From Bacteroidales bacterium (lineage in GTDB: Bacteria > Bacteroidota > Bacteroidia > Bacteroidales > WCHB1-69): a stretch of DNA of 31,691 nt. Below are positions 6,766-15,595 of the stretch, piece by piece. Each line of letters begins with the position of its first letter. Position 1 is the first letter of the stretch. A model generated the notes under the pieces. That model saw only the letters and a program-made list of their open reading frames with translations. It made no database searches and was not told where the DNA came from. The translations under genes were made by a program, and so were the position numbers. Location of the stretch: positions 1-31,691 of the forward strand of contig JAISTU010000131.1 of NCBI GenBank assembly GCA_031272415.1, read 5' to 3'.

Positions 6766-9045
6766 ATGGACAATTTAGAACGAGCAGATGAATTAAAAAT
6801 TGTAACATCTTATTACAGAGAAATACAGGGCATATTAAAAGAACGCGGGATTGAGCATCAACGCAGAGCAGATGTCAGTAAAGCGTTTCGCATAGCACTT
6901 AATGCCCACAAAGACATGAGAAGACGTAGCGGAGAACCTTATATCATTCATCCTTTAAACGTTGCATTGATAGTTTTAAAAAGGATGAATTTAGGGGCTA
7001 CTTCGGTAATTTGTGCCTTATTGCACGATGTTGTGGAAGATACGGATTATACATTAGACACAATAGAAGAAATTTTTGGACAAGAGATAAAAGAAATTAT
7101 TGACGGTTTGACAAAAATTGATACTGTCCCTGACCACGACCAGTCTCAACAATTTGAAACTTTTCACAAAATTTTGTTTTCAATGAGCAAAGACCCCAGA
7201 GTAATTTTGATTAAATTGGCTGATAGACTGCACAATATGCAAACATTATCTTCTATGCCGGAGGAGAAACGCAAAAAAACGGCTGCCGAAACAACCTATT
7301 TTTATGCTCCTTTGGCACATAGATTGGGTTTTTTTAGTATCAAAAGCGAACTCGAAGACCTTGCCATGAAATATCAAGACCCCGGCGGTTATGAATTTAT
7401 TGAAGATAAAATTAAAAATACAGAAGCCGAAAGAAGCACTTTTATTGAAGAATTTATTGCACCTATTAAAGCATCATTAGAAAAAAAAGGTTTTCATTTT
7501 GAAATTTCAAGCAGAATTAAATCCATTTACTCCATTTGGCAAAAAATGGACAAAAAACGCATTCGGTTTGAAGAAGTGTATGATTTATTTGCCATAAGGA
7601 TAGTGATTGATGTGCCACAAGAGCATGAAAATTCTACTTGTTGGACCGTATTTTCCACAGTAACAGATATTTATCAACCGGATTACAGTCGGCTGCGAGA
7701 TTGGATTACAAATCCCAAAGCAAATGGATATAAAGCATTGCATATCACGGTAATAAGTCAAACAGGCAGAAAAGTAGAGGTGCAAATTCGCTCCTCTCAA
7801 ATGGATAAAATTGCTGAAAATGGATTTGCGGCTCATTGGATTTATAAAACAGATGAAAATCAACAAAATAAACCCGATGAACAAGGGGTCGAAAAATGGC
7901 TCGCAGAAATAAAAGAAAAATTGCAAACAAGTGAAAATATTGGCGACCAAATTGGTGTTATGAAAAACGATTTTTACACCACCGAAATTTCAGTTTTTAC
8001 AACCTCAGGTGCAGTAGTCAAAATGCCTAAACATTCAACAGTGATTGATTTTGCCTATCGTACCAACTCCACTTTGGGCGATTATTGTATTGGTGCCAAA
8101 ATCAATAACCGATTGGTGCCACTGCATGAGGAGTTGAAATCGGGCGACCAAATAGAAATTATTACCTCTCAAAAGCAAAAAGTACAACCACAATGGCGTA
8201 AATATGCGCATGTTGTGGAATCAATAAGTGGCATCGAAAAAGCACTCGAAAGAGAAGAAAATGCAAAAATAGAAACCGGAAAAGTCAATCTAAAAGATTT
8301 GATGAACAAAAATCATATTGACCCAACTGTAGAAAATGTGGAAAAATTGATGAACTTTGTAGATTGTAAAGACTTAAATGCTTTATATTTAGCCATTTAT
8401 AATGAAAAAATAACAGAACAACATATCAAAAAATGCTTTTCTGTTTGGCGAGCATTTTATAAAATTACCTATATTTTAAAACCTTTGTGGCGATTGATAA
8501 AGAGTTTTTTTGGCTTTTTTTTGGTAGATAATATTACCACTCGACTGTCCAACAGCAATCCTTCCAAAGTTTTATTGGGAGAAAATGTGCAAGATATTAA
8601 GCGTACAATTGCCCCTTGTTGTCAGCCTGTGAGTGGAGACCCCATTATTGCTTTTGCTCATTCGGACAAAGAAATTGTAATACATCGCAGTAATTGTAGA
8701 AAAGCCCAAAAAGAAGCCGCTAAATTCGGCAATAGAATTATCAAAGCCAAATGGAGAGCCAATGAAGATTATGCCGAATTTTTGGCAGGAATAAATATAC
8801 AAGGTGCTGATATAAAAGGAATTGCGAGCGAAATTATCAGCATAATTTACAAAGATTTTCAAATCAATTGTCGTTCACTCAATTTCCGCACAAGTGAAGG
8901 CATTTTTGAAGGTGAAATTACACTTTATATCAAAAATGTGAAAAACCTTACGCAATTGATAGACAAATTGCGCCGACTCGACGGCGTAACAAAAGTAGAA
9001 AGAATTAACTCTTATTACGATCAAAGTAAAAAAACAGAAAATTAA
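6766..9045 (+). CDS. Bifunctional (p)ppGpp synthetase/hydrolase, RelA/SpoT family
   Basis: The enzyme makes and degrades the alarmone (p)ppGpp. I place the start at ATG 6766 (759 residues): the family-like sequence begins there, and the open frame before it (6601-6765) consists of dispersed repeats. The HD hydrolase domain has YIIHP (His62), LLHDVVEDTD (His87-Asp88) and LADRLHNM (Asp152). The synthetase domain has RIKSIYSIWQKM near 250, YDLFAIRI, NGYKALH near 320 and VEVQIRSSQM with its Glu near 338. A TGS domain covers about 405-468 and an ACT domain forms the C-terminus. Both active sites look intact, so it is probably the SpoT/Rel-type dual enzyme. It converges on the asmA-like gene with a 9-base gap and no hairpin between. 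Confidence 0.93.
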   Translation: MDNLERADELKIVTSYYREIQGILKERGIEHQRRADVSKAFRIALNAHKDMRRRSGEPYIIHPLNVALIVLKRMNLGATSVICALLHDVVEDTDYTLDTIEEIFGQEIKEIIDGLTKIDTVPDHDQSQQFETFHKILFSMSKDPRVILIKLADRLHNMQTLSSMPEEKRKKTAAETTYFYAPLAHRLGFFSIKSELEDLAMKYQDPGGYEFIEDKIKNTEAERSTFIEEFIAPIKASLEKKGFHFEISSRIKSIYSIWQKMDKKRIRFEEVYDLFAIRIVIDVPQEHENSTCWTVFSTVTDIYQPDYSRLRDWITNPKANGYKALHITVISQTGRKVEVQIRSSQMDKIAENGFAAHWIYKTDENQQNKPDEQGVEKWLAEIKEKLQTSENIGDQIGVMKNDFYTTEISVFTTSGAVVKMPKHSTVIDFAYRTNSTLGDYCIGAKINNRLVPLHEELKSGDQIEIITSQKQKVQPQWRKYAHVVESISGIEKALEREENAKIETGKVNLKDLMNKNHIDPTVENVEKLMNFVDCKDLNALYLAIYNEKITEQHIKKCFSVWRAFYKITYILKPLWRLIKSFFGFFLVDNITTRLSNSNPSKVLLGENVQDIKRTIAPCCQPVSGDPIIAFAHSDKEIVIHRSNCRKAQKEAAKFGNRIIKAKWRANEDYAEFLAGINIQGADIKGIASEIISIIYKDFQINCRSLNFRTSEGIFEGEITLYIKNVKNLTQLIDKLRRLDGVTKVERINSYYDQSKKTEN

Positions 9046-9054
9046 ATATTTTTT

Positions 9055-11883
9055 CTATCTTTTTGCGTCTTCTATCAATTTATCGCCTTTTGCTTTAGCA
9101 TCGGCGACCATTTGATTGGCTTTTTTCTGTGCTTCTGCGTTAGTTTTGTCTGCTTTTTTCTGTGCTTCTTCGAGCAATTTATCGGCAGCGGCTTTTTTGG
9201 CTGCTTTTTCTAACGGATTGGTTGTTGAGGCGACCATTTTATCGGCTTCGGCGCGGGCGTCAGATAGTATTTTGTCGGCAGCGGCTTTTTCTGATTTGAG
9301 CAATGCGTCTGCTTGTTTTTGTGCTTCGGCAACCAACGCATCTGCTTGTCTTTGAGCCTCTTGCAATGCCTTATTGACAGTTTCTTTGACCTGCTCTTTA
9401 ACCTCTTCCACTTTTTCTTTGACCGTTTCTTGTAGTTGGTCTTTCATTTTGTCCAAACCAACATCAATTTTAGGCTTGTCGATAGTGCCTCCTATTTTAA
9501 CGGCTAATTTTACCACATCGCTCTCATTAACAGGCAATCCCAATGCTTTGGCTTTTGAATTTAATTGTCCTAACATTGCCAATGCTTGTGTTCCCATAAT
9601 AGATTTGGGAATATTTAGTAATGCACTGTAACTCAACGACTTATCTAATCCTACTGTTCCTTTTTCAACAGAAACTTCGGTTTTATCAATTTTGAAATCA
9701 AACGGAATGGTGGTCATTTTGCCGTCTTTGACAGCGTAGGAAACCTTTACATCCCTGAGCGTTAAGTTTTTAAATTGCTCAATTTTCAGCGCATTTGCCA
9801 CCTCCATCAGTCCGTCTGCACCTTTGATACTGAGGTCGGTAAGACTTAGTATTCCATTGAGATTGACGGTGTTATAATCCATTTGCATAGTTTCTTTCAA
9901 ATCCGTATTTCCGTTGAGTGTCAAAGAAACACGTCCGTCTGCATTTTTCAAAATCGGCATAAATTTATCAAACAATCCAAATGTTTTACACAAATCTTTT
10001 GGAGATATTTTATTGATTATCACGTGAATATCTGCATTTCCACGATTGATTTGCGGAGTCTGATAATAACCGTTCACTTTTATATCACCTTTGAATAAAC
10101 CGGCTGCTAAATTTTTGATAGTCAATTTTTTATCTGCTATTGCACAAGCCAGAGCCGCATTATCCATTTCCAAATTGTCATAGATCAGTTTTACAATATT
10201 TAAATTGGCTGTAATATTCAGATTATCAGGCACTTGTATCAAAGAAAGCGGTTCTTCTGCCTCCTGTGATGCTGTTTCTGTTTGAGTTGCGGATGCAATG
10301 GGTTGAGATGCAAAATCATTGATATTCAAATAATTAGAACTTACTGCCAAATTGCCTTTCAAAACACCTTCATCTTTGATTAAATAAGGTAAATAATTTT
10401 CAACTTTTCCCTTGATAGAGAGGTCATTACGTCCAAATTTAAGAGATAATTTCTGCAAATCGGCAAATGCGGACGAAAAAACCAATTTTGCTTCCGCAAT
10501 ACTCACATCTTGGTCAAATATATCCGTATTTTTAAGCAAAAGATTGGCAATATCCAATGTTCCTTTGGCATCAAATTGAGTATATTGCTCCTTCTCAATG
10601 TAGGAAAGCAAACCCTTGAGCGTTACATCCATTTTAAAGATACCATTGAGGTCGGTGCTATTTTCGAGCGGATACACCTTTTTAATATCCGCCAAATTAA
10701 GCGTCCCTTTCAAAGCAACATCCAAATTAGGGTCGCTAATGGGCGTTTTTATCAATGCAAAAATATCAAACGGATTGCTCAAAATATCAAAATGAAATTT
10801 AGGAATATCAATCACCGTATTGTCCAAACTGCCACCTTTGTTGCTCACTTTTGCGTCAATATTGATATTCGTAACCGCCGCTGGCAAAGAAGGATATTGA
10901 AACATCGCATTGCCAATCAACAACTCCAAACCAAAGGCAGGATAAAGGTCATCCGCCAATTTGCCTTTCGCAAATGCCGACAATGCAAGAGTGCCTTTTG
11001 TCCGAATATCGCTAAAATTTTTGGCGTAAATTGCCGGCACCAAAGACAATATATTTTTGAACTCATTTTGTTTGAGTTTCAATTGCATATCCATATCAAT
11101 GCCGTCTTCGGGCAAAGCGACCCAACCTTCCAATTGGAGTGCTAATGAATTGATATTGATTTGATTATCTTTAAGTGTGAATTTCATGTTTTTCAAATCC
11201 GCATCTGCCTCTGTTTTCAATCCTAAAACGGCTTTTTTCAAATACGGTATCTTATTCATCTGAAAATCAACAGATTTTGTAGACAATTCCATAAAAACGG
11301 TAGTCAATTCATCCGATAAATCGCCCTTAAAATCAAAGTTCAAATCTTCCACATCACCATACATTCCCGCAGGAATATCCGCATAATGAGCATCAATGTG
11401 ATTGAGTGTCAATTTATCTACTTTAAGATTGAACTCAATAGGCTCGGCTGTCGTATCCTCCTCCTGCAAAGAATCGGGGATAACAATGTCCCAGTTAGCA
11501 ATCGTATCTTCATTGACTTTCAAGTTAATAAGTGCATCTGAAATGTTCAATTTTTTGAGATGATAAGTGGGTGAAAAAAGACTCATCAAATCAAAACAAA
11601 CATCAAAATTACCAATTTTTGCCAAAGTATCGCCCTCAAAAACACCTTTGTTGAGAACAACTACATCTTCTATTTTCAATGTTGGATTGGGGAAATTACG
11701 CAAAACCGTCAGGCGAAAATCCCCAATTTCAATTTTCGCATTTAACATTTTATCTGCTTGTTTCAACGCAATATTGACCAACTGTTTTTGAAAAAACATA
11801 GGCAACACTATCAATACTATCAAAATCCCCAGCAGGCTAAATCCTGCTATCTTTAGACCCTTTTTTAATCCTTTCTTAGCCAT
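9055..11883 (-). CDS. Large AsmA-like envelope protein with coiled-coil tail
   Basis: This 942-residue protein starts with a Lys-rich segment and one membrane helix (about residues 13-32). A long, mostly beta region follows with the AsmA-family N-terminal pattern (LRNFPNPTLKIEDVVV and repeated 'LNIxDAxINL' strands). AsmA-like proteins are thought to bridge the envelope and to move lipids or support outer membrane assembly. The last ~130 residues are a highly charged Ala/Lys/Glu/Gln coiled coil built from units such as EAQKQADAL, which could reach into the periplasm. Its promoter is at 11924-11931. It converges closely on the RelA/SpoT gene. Confidence 0.8.
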   Translation of the reverse strand: MAKKGLKKGLKIAGFSLLGILIVLIVLPMFFQKQLVNIALKQADKMLNAKIEIGDFRLTVLRNFPNPTLKIEDVVVLNKGVFEGDTLAKIGNFDVCFDLMSLFSPTYHLKKLNISDALINLKVNEDTIANWDIVIPDSLQEEDTTAEPIEFNLKVDKLTLNHIDAHYADIPAGMYGDVEDLNFDFKGDLSDELTTVFMELSTKSVDFQMNKIPYLKKAVLGLKTEADADLKNMKFTLKDNQININSLALQLEGWVALPEDGIDMDMQLKLKQNEFKNILSLVPAIYAKNFSDIRTKGTLALSAFAKGKLADDLYPAFGLELLIGNAMFQYPSLPAAVTNINIDAKVSNKGGSLDNTVIDIPKFHFDILSNPFDIFALIKTPISDPNLDVALKGTLNLADIKKVYPLENSTDLNGIFKMDVTLKGLLSYIEKEQYTQFDAKGTLDIANLLLKNTDIFDQDVSIAEAKLVFSSAFADLQKLSLKFGRNDLSIKGKVENYLPYLIKDEGVLKGNLAVSSNYLNINDFASQPIASATQTETASQEAEEPLSLIQVPDNLNITANLNIVKLIYDNLEMDNAALACAIADKKLTIKNLAAGLFKGDIKVNGYYQTPQINRGNADIHVIINKISPKDLCKTFGLFDKFMPILKNADGRVSLTLNGNTDLKETMQMDYNTVNLNGILSLTDLSIKGADGLMEVANALKIEQFKNLTLRDVKVSYAVKDGKMTTIPFDFKIDKTEVSVEKGTVGLDKSLSYSALLNIPKSIMGTQALAMLGQLNSKAKALGLPVNESDVVKLAVKIGGTIDKPKIDVGLDKMKDQLQETVKEKVEEVKEQVKETVNKALQEAQRQADALVAEAQKQADALLKSEKAAADKILSDARAEADKMVASTTNPLEKAAKKAAADKLLEEAQKKADKTNAEAQKKANQMVADAKAKGDKLIEDAKR

Positions 11884-11923
11884 CTTTTTTAACTAATTTT
11901 TTTAAATTTATATTACAAAAATG

Positions 11924-11931
11924 CAAAAATA
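11924..11931 (-). promoter_or_regulatory. Promoter -7 element for the AsmA-like gene
   Basis: On the minus strand GTGTATTTTTGCA contains TATTTTTG, matching TAnnTTTG, 41 bases before the start codon. TTTTTAATTGA lies exactly 10 bases upstream (11942-11952), as at four other promoters here. Confidence 0.65.
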
Positions 11932-11970
11932 CACTTTTTCCTCAATTAAAAATTGAAAATAAAAAATTAA

Positions 11971-12011
11971 GAGATTTTTTTTTGCATTTTGGGATAAAAA
12001 CGTTCTAAAAT
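11971..12011 (+). repeat. Dispersed intergenic repeat, copy 3
   Basis: GAGA plus a T-run, then GCATTTTGGGATAAAAACG and TTCTAAAAT. It matches copy 6 (30302-30339, opposite strand) almost base for base. Confidence 0.8.
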
Positions 12012-12135
12012 TTGTTTGAACCATAATTTTGACAAAATTTATGAGATGAACAAGATTTTATGTCATAATGTAGTGTCGTAATGTATTACTTTTCCTCATA
12101 AAACATTGATAATAAAATGTTTATATATTGTTTTT

Positions 12136-12160
12136 GTAGGGGCAACGGCATGTCTTACCC
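12136..12160 (+). repeat. Palindromic repeat, GTAGGGGC family
   Basis: GTAGGGGCAACGGCATGTC followed by TTACCC and, further on, GAAGGGTGAAAG. Similar sequences with the same trailing GGTGAAA element occur at 16190 and 30236. Confidence 0.6.
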
Positions 12161-12246
12161 GCAAACGGACGAAGGGTGAAAGAAAACAAGGGCACAAAAA
12201 TAATTCTCAATTAAAAAACTCTCTCAATTTTCAACTAAAAAGGCAA

Positions 12247-12254
12247 TATTTTTC
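12247..12254 (+). promoter_or_regulatory. Possible promoter for the TonB-dependent receptor
   Basis: TATTTTTC lies 10 bases after AATTTTCAACT, the layout seen at the clearer promoters in this window, but the last base of TAnnTTTG is C. This is a weak call. Confidence 0.35.
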
Positions 12255-12277
12255 TTTTTTTTACGTTATATACTTTT

Positions 12278-14758
12278 ATGAAGGTTCAAAAAAGGAACAT
12301 GAAATTATTATTGAAATATTGTCTGATATTGTTTGCAGGGTGCAATATTGGGGTTGTTAATGCACAATATTCGGCACGAATTTACGGAAAAATTACCGAT
12401 ACATTGGGGCTTCCTTTGGATTTAGCCAATGTAGTGGTGGAAGGGATGCCAAAAATTGGAACATCTACTAATGAATCAGGCAGATATGAGTTGATTATTC
12501 CACACAATCAGCCTGTAACGATAGAGATAAGTTCGGTAGGTTATTTGCCTGTAAAAAAGACCGTTACAGTTGAGGCAGGCAAACGCTTACAAGTGTCTGT
12601 TTCATTGGTGCCTACTACGCTTTCGCTGCCGGACGTTACGGTGGGGGAACGGTCGCATTCTACCGATGGTTTAGAGCGTATCAATCCTAAACATATTCAA
12701 AATATTCCAGGCATGTCTTCGGGTGTGGAGGCTTTAATTAAGTCCTCCGGCTTAGGGGTATTTTCCCAAAATGATTTAAGTTCGCAATACAATGTTCGAG
12801 GAGGTAATTATGACGAAAATTTGATATATTTAAATGGTATTGAGATATATAGACCTTTTTTGATCCGCTCCGGGCAGCAAGAAGGATTGAGTTTTATTAA
12901 CCCTGATTTGGTGTCTGCAATAAAATTTTCTTCGGGGGGATTTGATGCTTGCTATGGCGATAAAATGTCTTCGGTATTGGATGTGCGCTACAAAACACCA
13001 TATTCTTTCGGAGGAAGCGTGTCGGGCAGTTTGGTGGGGGCGAGTATGCACTTGGAAGGAATTACCAAAAATAAAAAACTATCAGCCCTTTTGGGCGCCC
13101 GCTATCATGCCGGTACATACATGTTTAACCAATTGCAACAAAAAGGCGACTATAAGCCAAATTTTGCAGATGTGCAATTTTTGCTCAATTATCAACCCTC
13201 TGATAAAGTGGAGATTACATTTTTTGGAAATTATGCCAGAAATATTTATCGCCTCATTCCCACCAATCAAACCACTGTCATTGGCACTATCGGCGAGGCA
13301 ATTGGCTTTGAAGTCGGCTTTGAAGGGCAAGAAATTGATGCCTATCAAACCATATTTTCTGCCTTAACAACTAAGTTTAATCTCAACAAAAACAATAACT
13401 TAAAACTTTTACTTGCTTATTTTAATTCCACCGAAAAAGAAACTTTTGACATCAAAGCGGATTATTGGATGGGCAAAGTAAACTCTTCTTATGGCTCGGA
13501 CGATTATGGACAAATTATCTCTCCAAGAGCGATAGGGGCAGATTATCATCATGCACGTAACTTCCTCAATTCCAACATTTTCAATGCACAATTTCAAGGA
13601 GAACATTTAATCAAAAAGAACACACTCACTTGGGGCATTACCGCACAAGGAGAATTGATTGCAGACAAATTGAACGAGTGGCGACTTTATGACTCCACAG
13701 GTTATAGTTTGCCTTACGTACCTACAATTCCCGGCGACAGCGTGCCTTTGGACAGTCCCGCCAGATGGATTACAATGGGAGAAGATTATTTATTGACGGA
13801 AAATACCACTAATACATTGAGACTCAGTGCATTTATACAAGATAAATGGGAATTTGGTAACGAAAATCACAAATTTTTCCTTGTTGGCGGTGTTAGAATG
13901 GCTTATTGGACTTTAAATAATGAGGTTATTGTTTCGCCACGATTAAGATTGGCGTATTTGCCACAAAAAGCGAATTTGAAAAATTTGTCATTTTACATTT
14001 CCACAGGATTGTACTGTCAGCCGGCATTTTACAAAGAAGCAAGGCGACCGGACGGAACACTCAATTACAACATCAAAGCCCAAAAATCCTATCATCTTAT
14101 TGTAGGTGCAGATTATTTATTTTCCATTGCTCGTCGTCCGTTTAAATTTTCTTCGGAAATTTATTACAAAAATCTGCAAAACTTAATAACATATACGCTT
14201 GAAAATGTGAGAGTTATATATTCAGGTGAAAATAATTCAAAAGGTTATGCGGTCGGTATTGACGCCAAATTGAGCGGAGAAATTGTGCATAACTTGGAAT
14301 CATGGCTTACTTTTTCATTGATGCAGAGCAAAGAAAAGATAGACGGAGCGGATACATTTTCGTTTCGCCCTACTGACCAGCGGTTTTCTATCAATCTTTT
14401 TTTCCAAGACCGCGTGCCGAAATTACCCATGCTCAAAGCACACGTTAACTTATTGTATATGACTGCATTACCGTTTTGTCCGCCCAATAGTACGACTTAT
14501 TCTTTGCGTGGAAAACCCTATTTTAGAGCCGATATAGGATTTTCGTGGCAATTTATAGACGGCACTACCCGCTTGGCAAAGAAAAATCCTTTCAAATTTT
14601 TGCAGGCTGCCTTCCTAACGCTTGAAATCAATAATTTATTTGATTACGACAACACTTTGGGATATACATGGATTAACGACTGGCAAAAAACTTATTACGC
14701 CATCCCTAATTACTTGACTCCCAGAATATTTAACGTCAAATTGAGATTTGAATTTTAA
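12278..14758 (+). CDS. TonB-dependent outer membrane receptor with carboxypeptidase-regulatory domain
   Basis: An 826-residue outer membrane receptor for energy-dependent uptake. A signal peptide is visible from Met8 (KLLLKYCLILFAGCNIGVVNAQ); translation may start at ATG 12278 or at 12299, the second being more typical of a signal peptide. Residues ~30-105 form a carboxypeptidase-regulatory-like beta domain (ARIYGKITDTLGLPLDLANV). The plug domain follows, with QYNVRGGNYDENLIYLNGIE and SGGFDACYGDKMSSVLDVRY. The rest is a beta barrel ending in RFEF, whose final Phe is typical of outer membrane barrels. It is shorter than SusC-type receptors and no SusD partner is next to it. The substrate cannot be told. 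Confidence 0.9.
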   Translation: MKVQKRNMKLLLKYCLILFAGCNIGVVNAQYSARIYGKITDTLGLPLDLANVVVEGMPKIGTSTNESGRYELIIPHNQPVTIEISSVGYLPVKKTVTVEAGKRLQVSVSLVPTTLSLPDVTVGERSHSTDGLERINPKHIQNIPGMSSGVEALIKSSGLGVFSQNDLSSQYNVRGGNYDENLIYLNGIEIYRPFLIRSGQQEGLSFINPDLVSAIKFSSGGFDACYGDKMSSVLDVRYKTPYSFGGSVSGSLVGASMHLEGITKNKKLSALLGARYHAGTYMFNQLQQKGDYKPNFADVQFLLNYQPSDKVEITFFGNYARNIYRLIPTNQTTVIGTIGEAIGFEVGFEGQEIDAYQTIFSALTTKFNLNKNNNLKLLLAYFNSTEKETFDIKADYWMGKVNSSYGSDDYGQIISPRAIGADYHHARNFLNSNIFNAQFQGEHLIKKNTLTWGITAQGELIADKLNEWRLYDSTGYSLPYVPTIPGDSVPLDSPARWITMGEDYLLTENTTNTLRLSAFIQDKWEFGNENHKFFLVGGVRMAYWTLNNEVIVSPRLRLAYLPQKANLKNLSFYISTGLYCQPAFYKEARRPDGTLNYNIKAQKSYHLIVGADYLFSIARRPFKFSSEIYYKNLQNLITYTLENVRVIYSGENNSKGYAVGIDAKLSGEIVHNLESWLTFSLMQSKEKIDGADTFSFRPTDQRFSINLFFQDRVPKLPMLKAHVNLLYMTALPFCPPNSTTYSLRGKPYFRADIGFSWQFIDGTTRLAKKNPFKFLQAAFLTLEINNLFDYDNTLGYTWINDWQKTYYAIPNYLTPRIFNVKLRFEF

Positions 14759-14783
14759 ATTTTTTTAGTCAAAAATCGCACAC

Positions 14784-14814
14784 AAAAAAAGGGACTGCTA
14801 TAAAAACAGTCCCT
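14784..14814 (-). terminator. Rho-independent terminator of the rpsF-rpsR-rplI operon
   Basis: On the minus strand AGGGACTG (14814-14807) pairs with CAGTCCCT (14797-14790) around a 9-base loop, followed by a run of seven T (14790-14784). It lies 39 bases after the rplI stop. Confidence 0.92.
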
Positions 14815-14853
14815 CAACATATATGACATGTATAAAAAAGAGTATTATCTAAA

Positions 14854-15306
14854 CTATTCTTCCGGCACAATATCCAATGTAAGTTCTACATTGATTTCTT
14901 TGTGCAGGGGTATATTGATTTTATGTTGTCCTAATTCTTTGATATGTCCGCCGGGTATGTTGATTTTTTTTCTATCAATTTCAATATCATATTGATTTTT
15001 AAGGGCTTCTGCCACCATAGCATTGGTAACTGACCCATAAACTGTTCCTTCGCTGGAGGATTTCATTTTGATTTTCAATAAAACATCTCTCAATTTACCG
15101 GCTAATAAATCTGCTTGTACTTTTGCTTGCTCCAATTTATGGCTGCGTTGCCTGAGCATCTCTTGAAGTACTTTTTTATTAGAATCTGTGGCAGGAATGG
15201 CTAACCTTTGGGGAAACAGATAATTACGTGCATAACCATCTTTTACACTTACTATATCGTTGGTAAAACCTAAGTTCAAAACATCTTCTTTTAATATAAT
15301 TTCCAT
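14854..15306 (-). CDS. rplI: Large ribosomal subunit protein bL9
   Basis: The 150-residue protein has the full two-domain L9 plan: N-terminal MEIILKEDVLNLGFTNDIVSVKDGYARNYLFP with the conserved GYARNYL motif that binds 23S rRNA, a long connecting helix, and the C-terminal domain with GSVTNAMVAEAL. It is the last gene of the rpsF-rpsR-rplI operon. Unlike its neighbours it has a perfect Shine-Dalgarno sequence, AAGGAGGT (15320-15313), 6 bases before its ATG and overlapping the rpsR stop codon. Such sites are rare in this phylum. Confidence 0.97.
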   Translation of the reverse strand: MEIILKEDVLNLGFTNDIVSVKDGYARNYLFPQRLAIPATDSNKKVLQEMLRQRSHKLEQAKVQADLLAGKLRDVLLKIKMKSSSEGTVYGSVTNAMVAEALKNQYDIEIDRKKINIPGGHIKELGQHKINIPLHKEINVELTLDIVPEE

Positions 15307-15312
15307 AATCCT

Positions 15313-15320
15313 ACCTCCTT
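15313..15320 (-). promoter_or_regulatory. Perfect Shine-Dalgarno sequence before rplI
   Basis: AAGGAGGT on the minus strand is complementary over all eight bases to the usual 16S rRNA 3' end (ACCTCCTT as DNA). Six bases (AGGATT) separate it from the rplI ATG, and its first two bases lie in the rpsR stop codon TAA. Confidence 0.85.
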
Positions 15321-15591
15321 ATTTATTATCTTTTAAATTATCACCTACAAACGGCATAATTGCTATATGCCTTGCCCTTTTTATTGCTTGTGCCACTTTC
15401 TTTTGATATTTCAAAGAAGTGCCTGTCAAACGGCGGGGCAATATTCTACCTTGATCATTAACAAATCTAAACAAATAAGACGCATCTTTATAATCTATGT
15501 ATTTAATGCCTAATTTTTTAAATCTGCAATATTTTTTCCTTCTAACGTCAACCGCAACGGGTGTCAAAAACTTAATGCCTGTATTTTCCAT
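15319..15591 (-). CDS. rpsR: Small ribosomal subunit protein bS18
   Basis: I take the ATG at 15591 (90 residues, MENTGIKFL...) rather than the longer open frame back to 15663, because the extra residues lie inside rpsF and do not resemble S18. The core is typical of S18: VRRKKYCRFKK, IDYKDASYLFRFVNDQGRILPRRLTGTSLKYQKKVAQAIKRARHIAIMPF, with the conserved RRLTG and KRAR segments. S18 binds S6 on the 30S platform. rpsF ends 4 bases before this start, so translation is probably coupled. No Shine-Dalgarno sequence precedes it. Confidence 0.96.
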   Translation of the reverse strand: MENTGIKFLTPVAVDVRRKKYCRFKKLGIKYIDYKDASYLFRFVNDQGRILPRRLTGTSLKYQKKVAQAIKRARHIAIMPFVGDNLKDNK

Positions 15592-15595
15592 AATT

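Larger units (their letters stand above)
11884..12277. other. Divergent intergenic region with dispersed repeats
   Basis: No gene is supported in these 394 bases. They contain the asmA-like promoter (11924-11931), dispersed repeat copy 3 (11971-12011), one GTAGGGGC palindrome (12136-12160) and a possible promoter for the TonB-dependent receptor (12247-12254). The stretch 12012-12135 is AT-rich and shows nothing I recognise. Confidence 0.65.

Noticed and set aside
10510..11145. A 211-codon open frame on the plus strand inside the asmA-like gene
   Set aside because: It lies wholly within a well-supported gene on the other strand, has no recognisable domain, and no promoter points to it.
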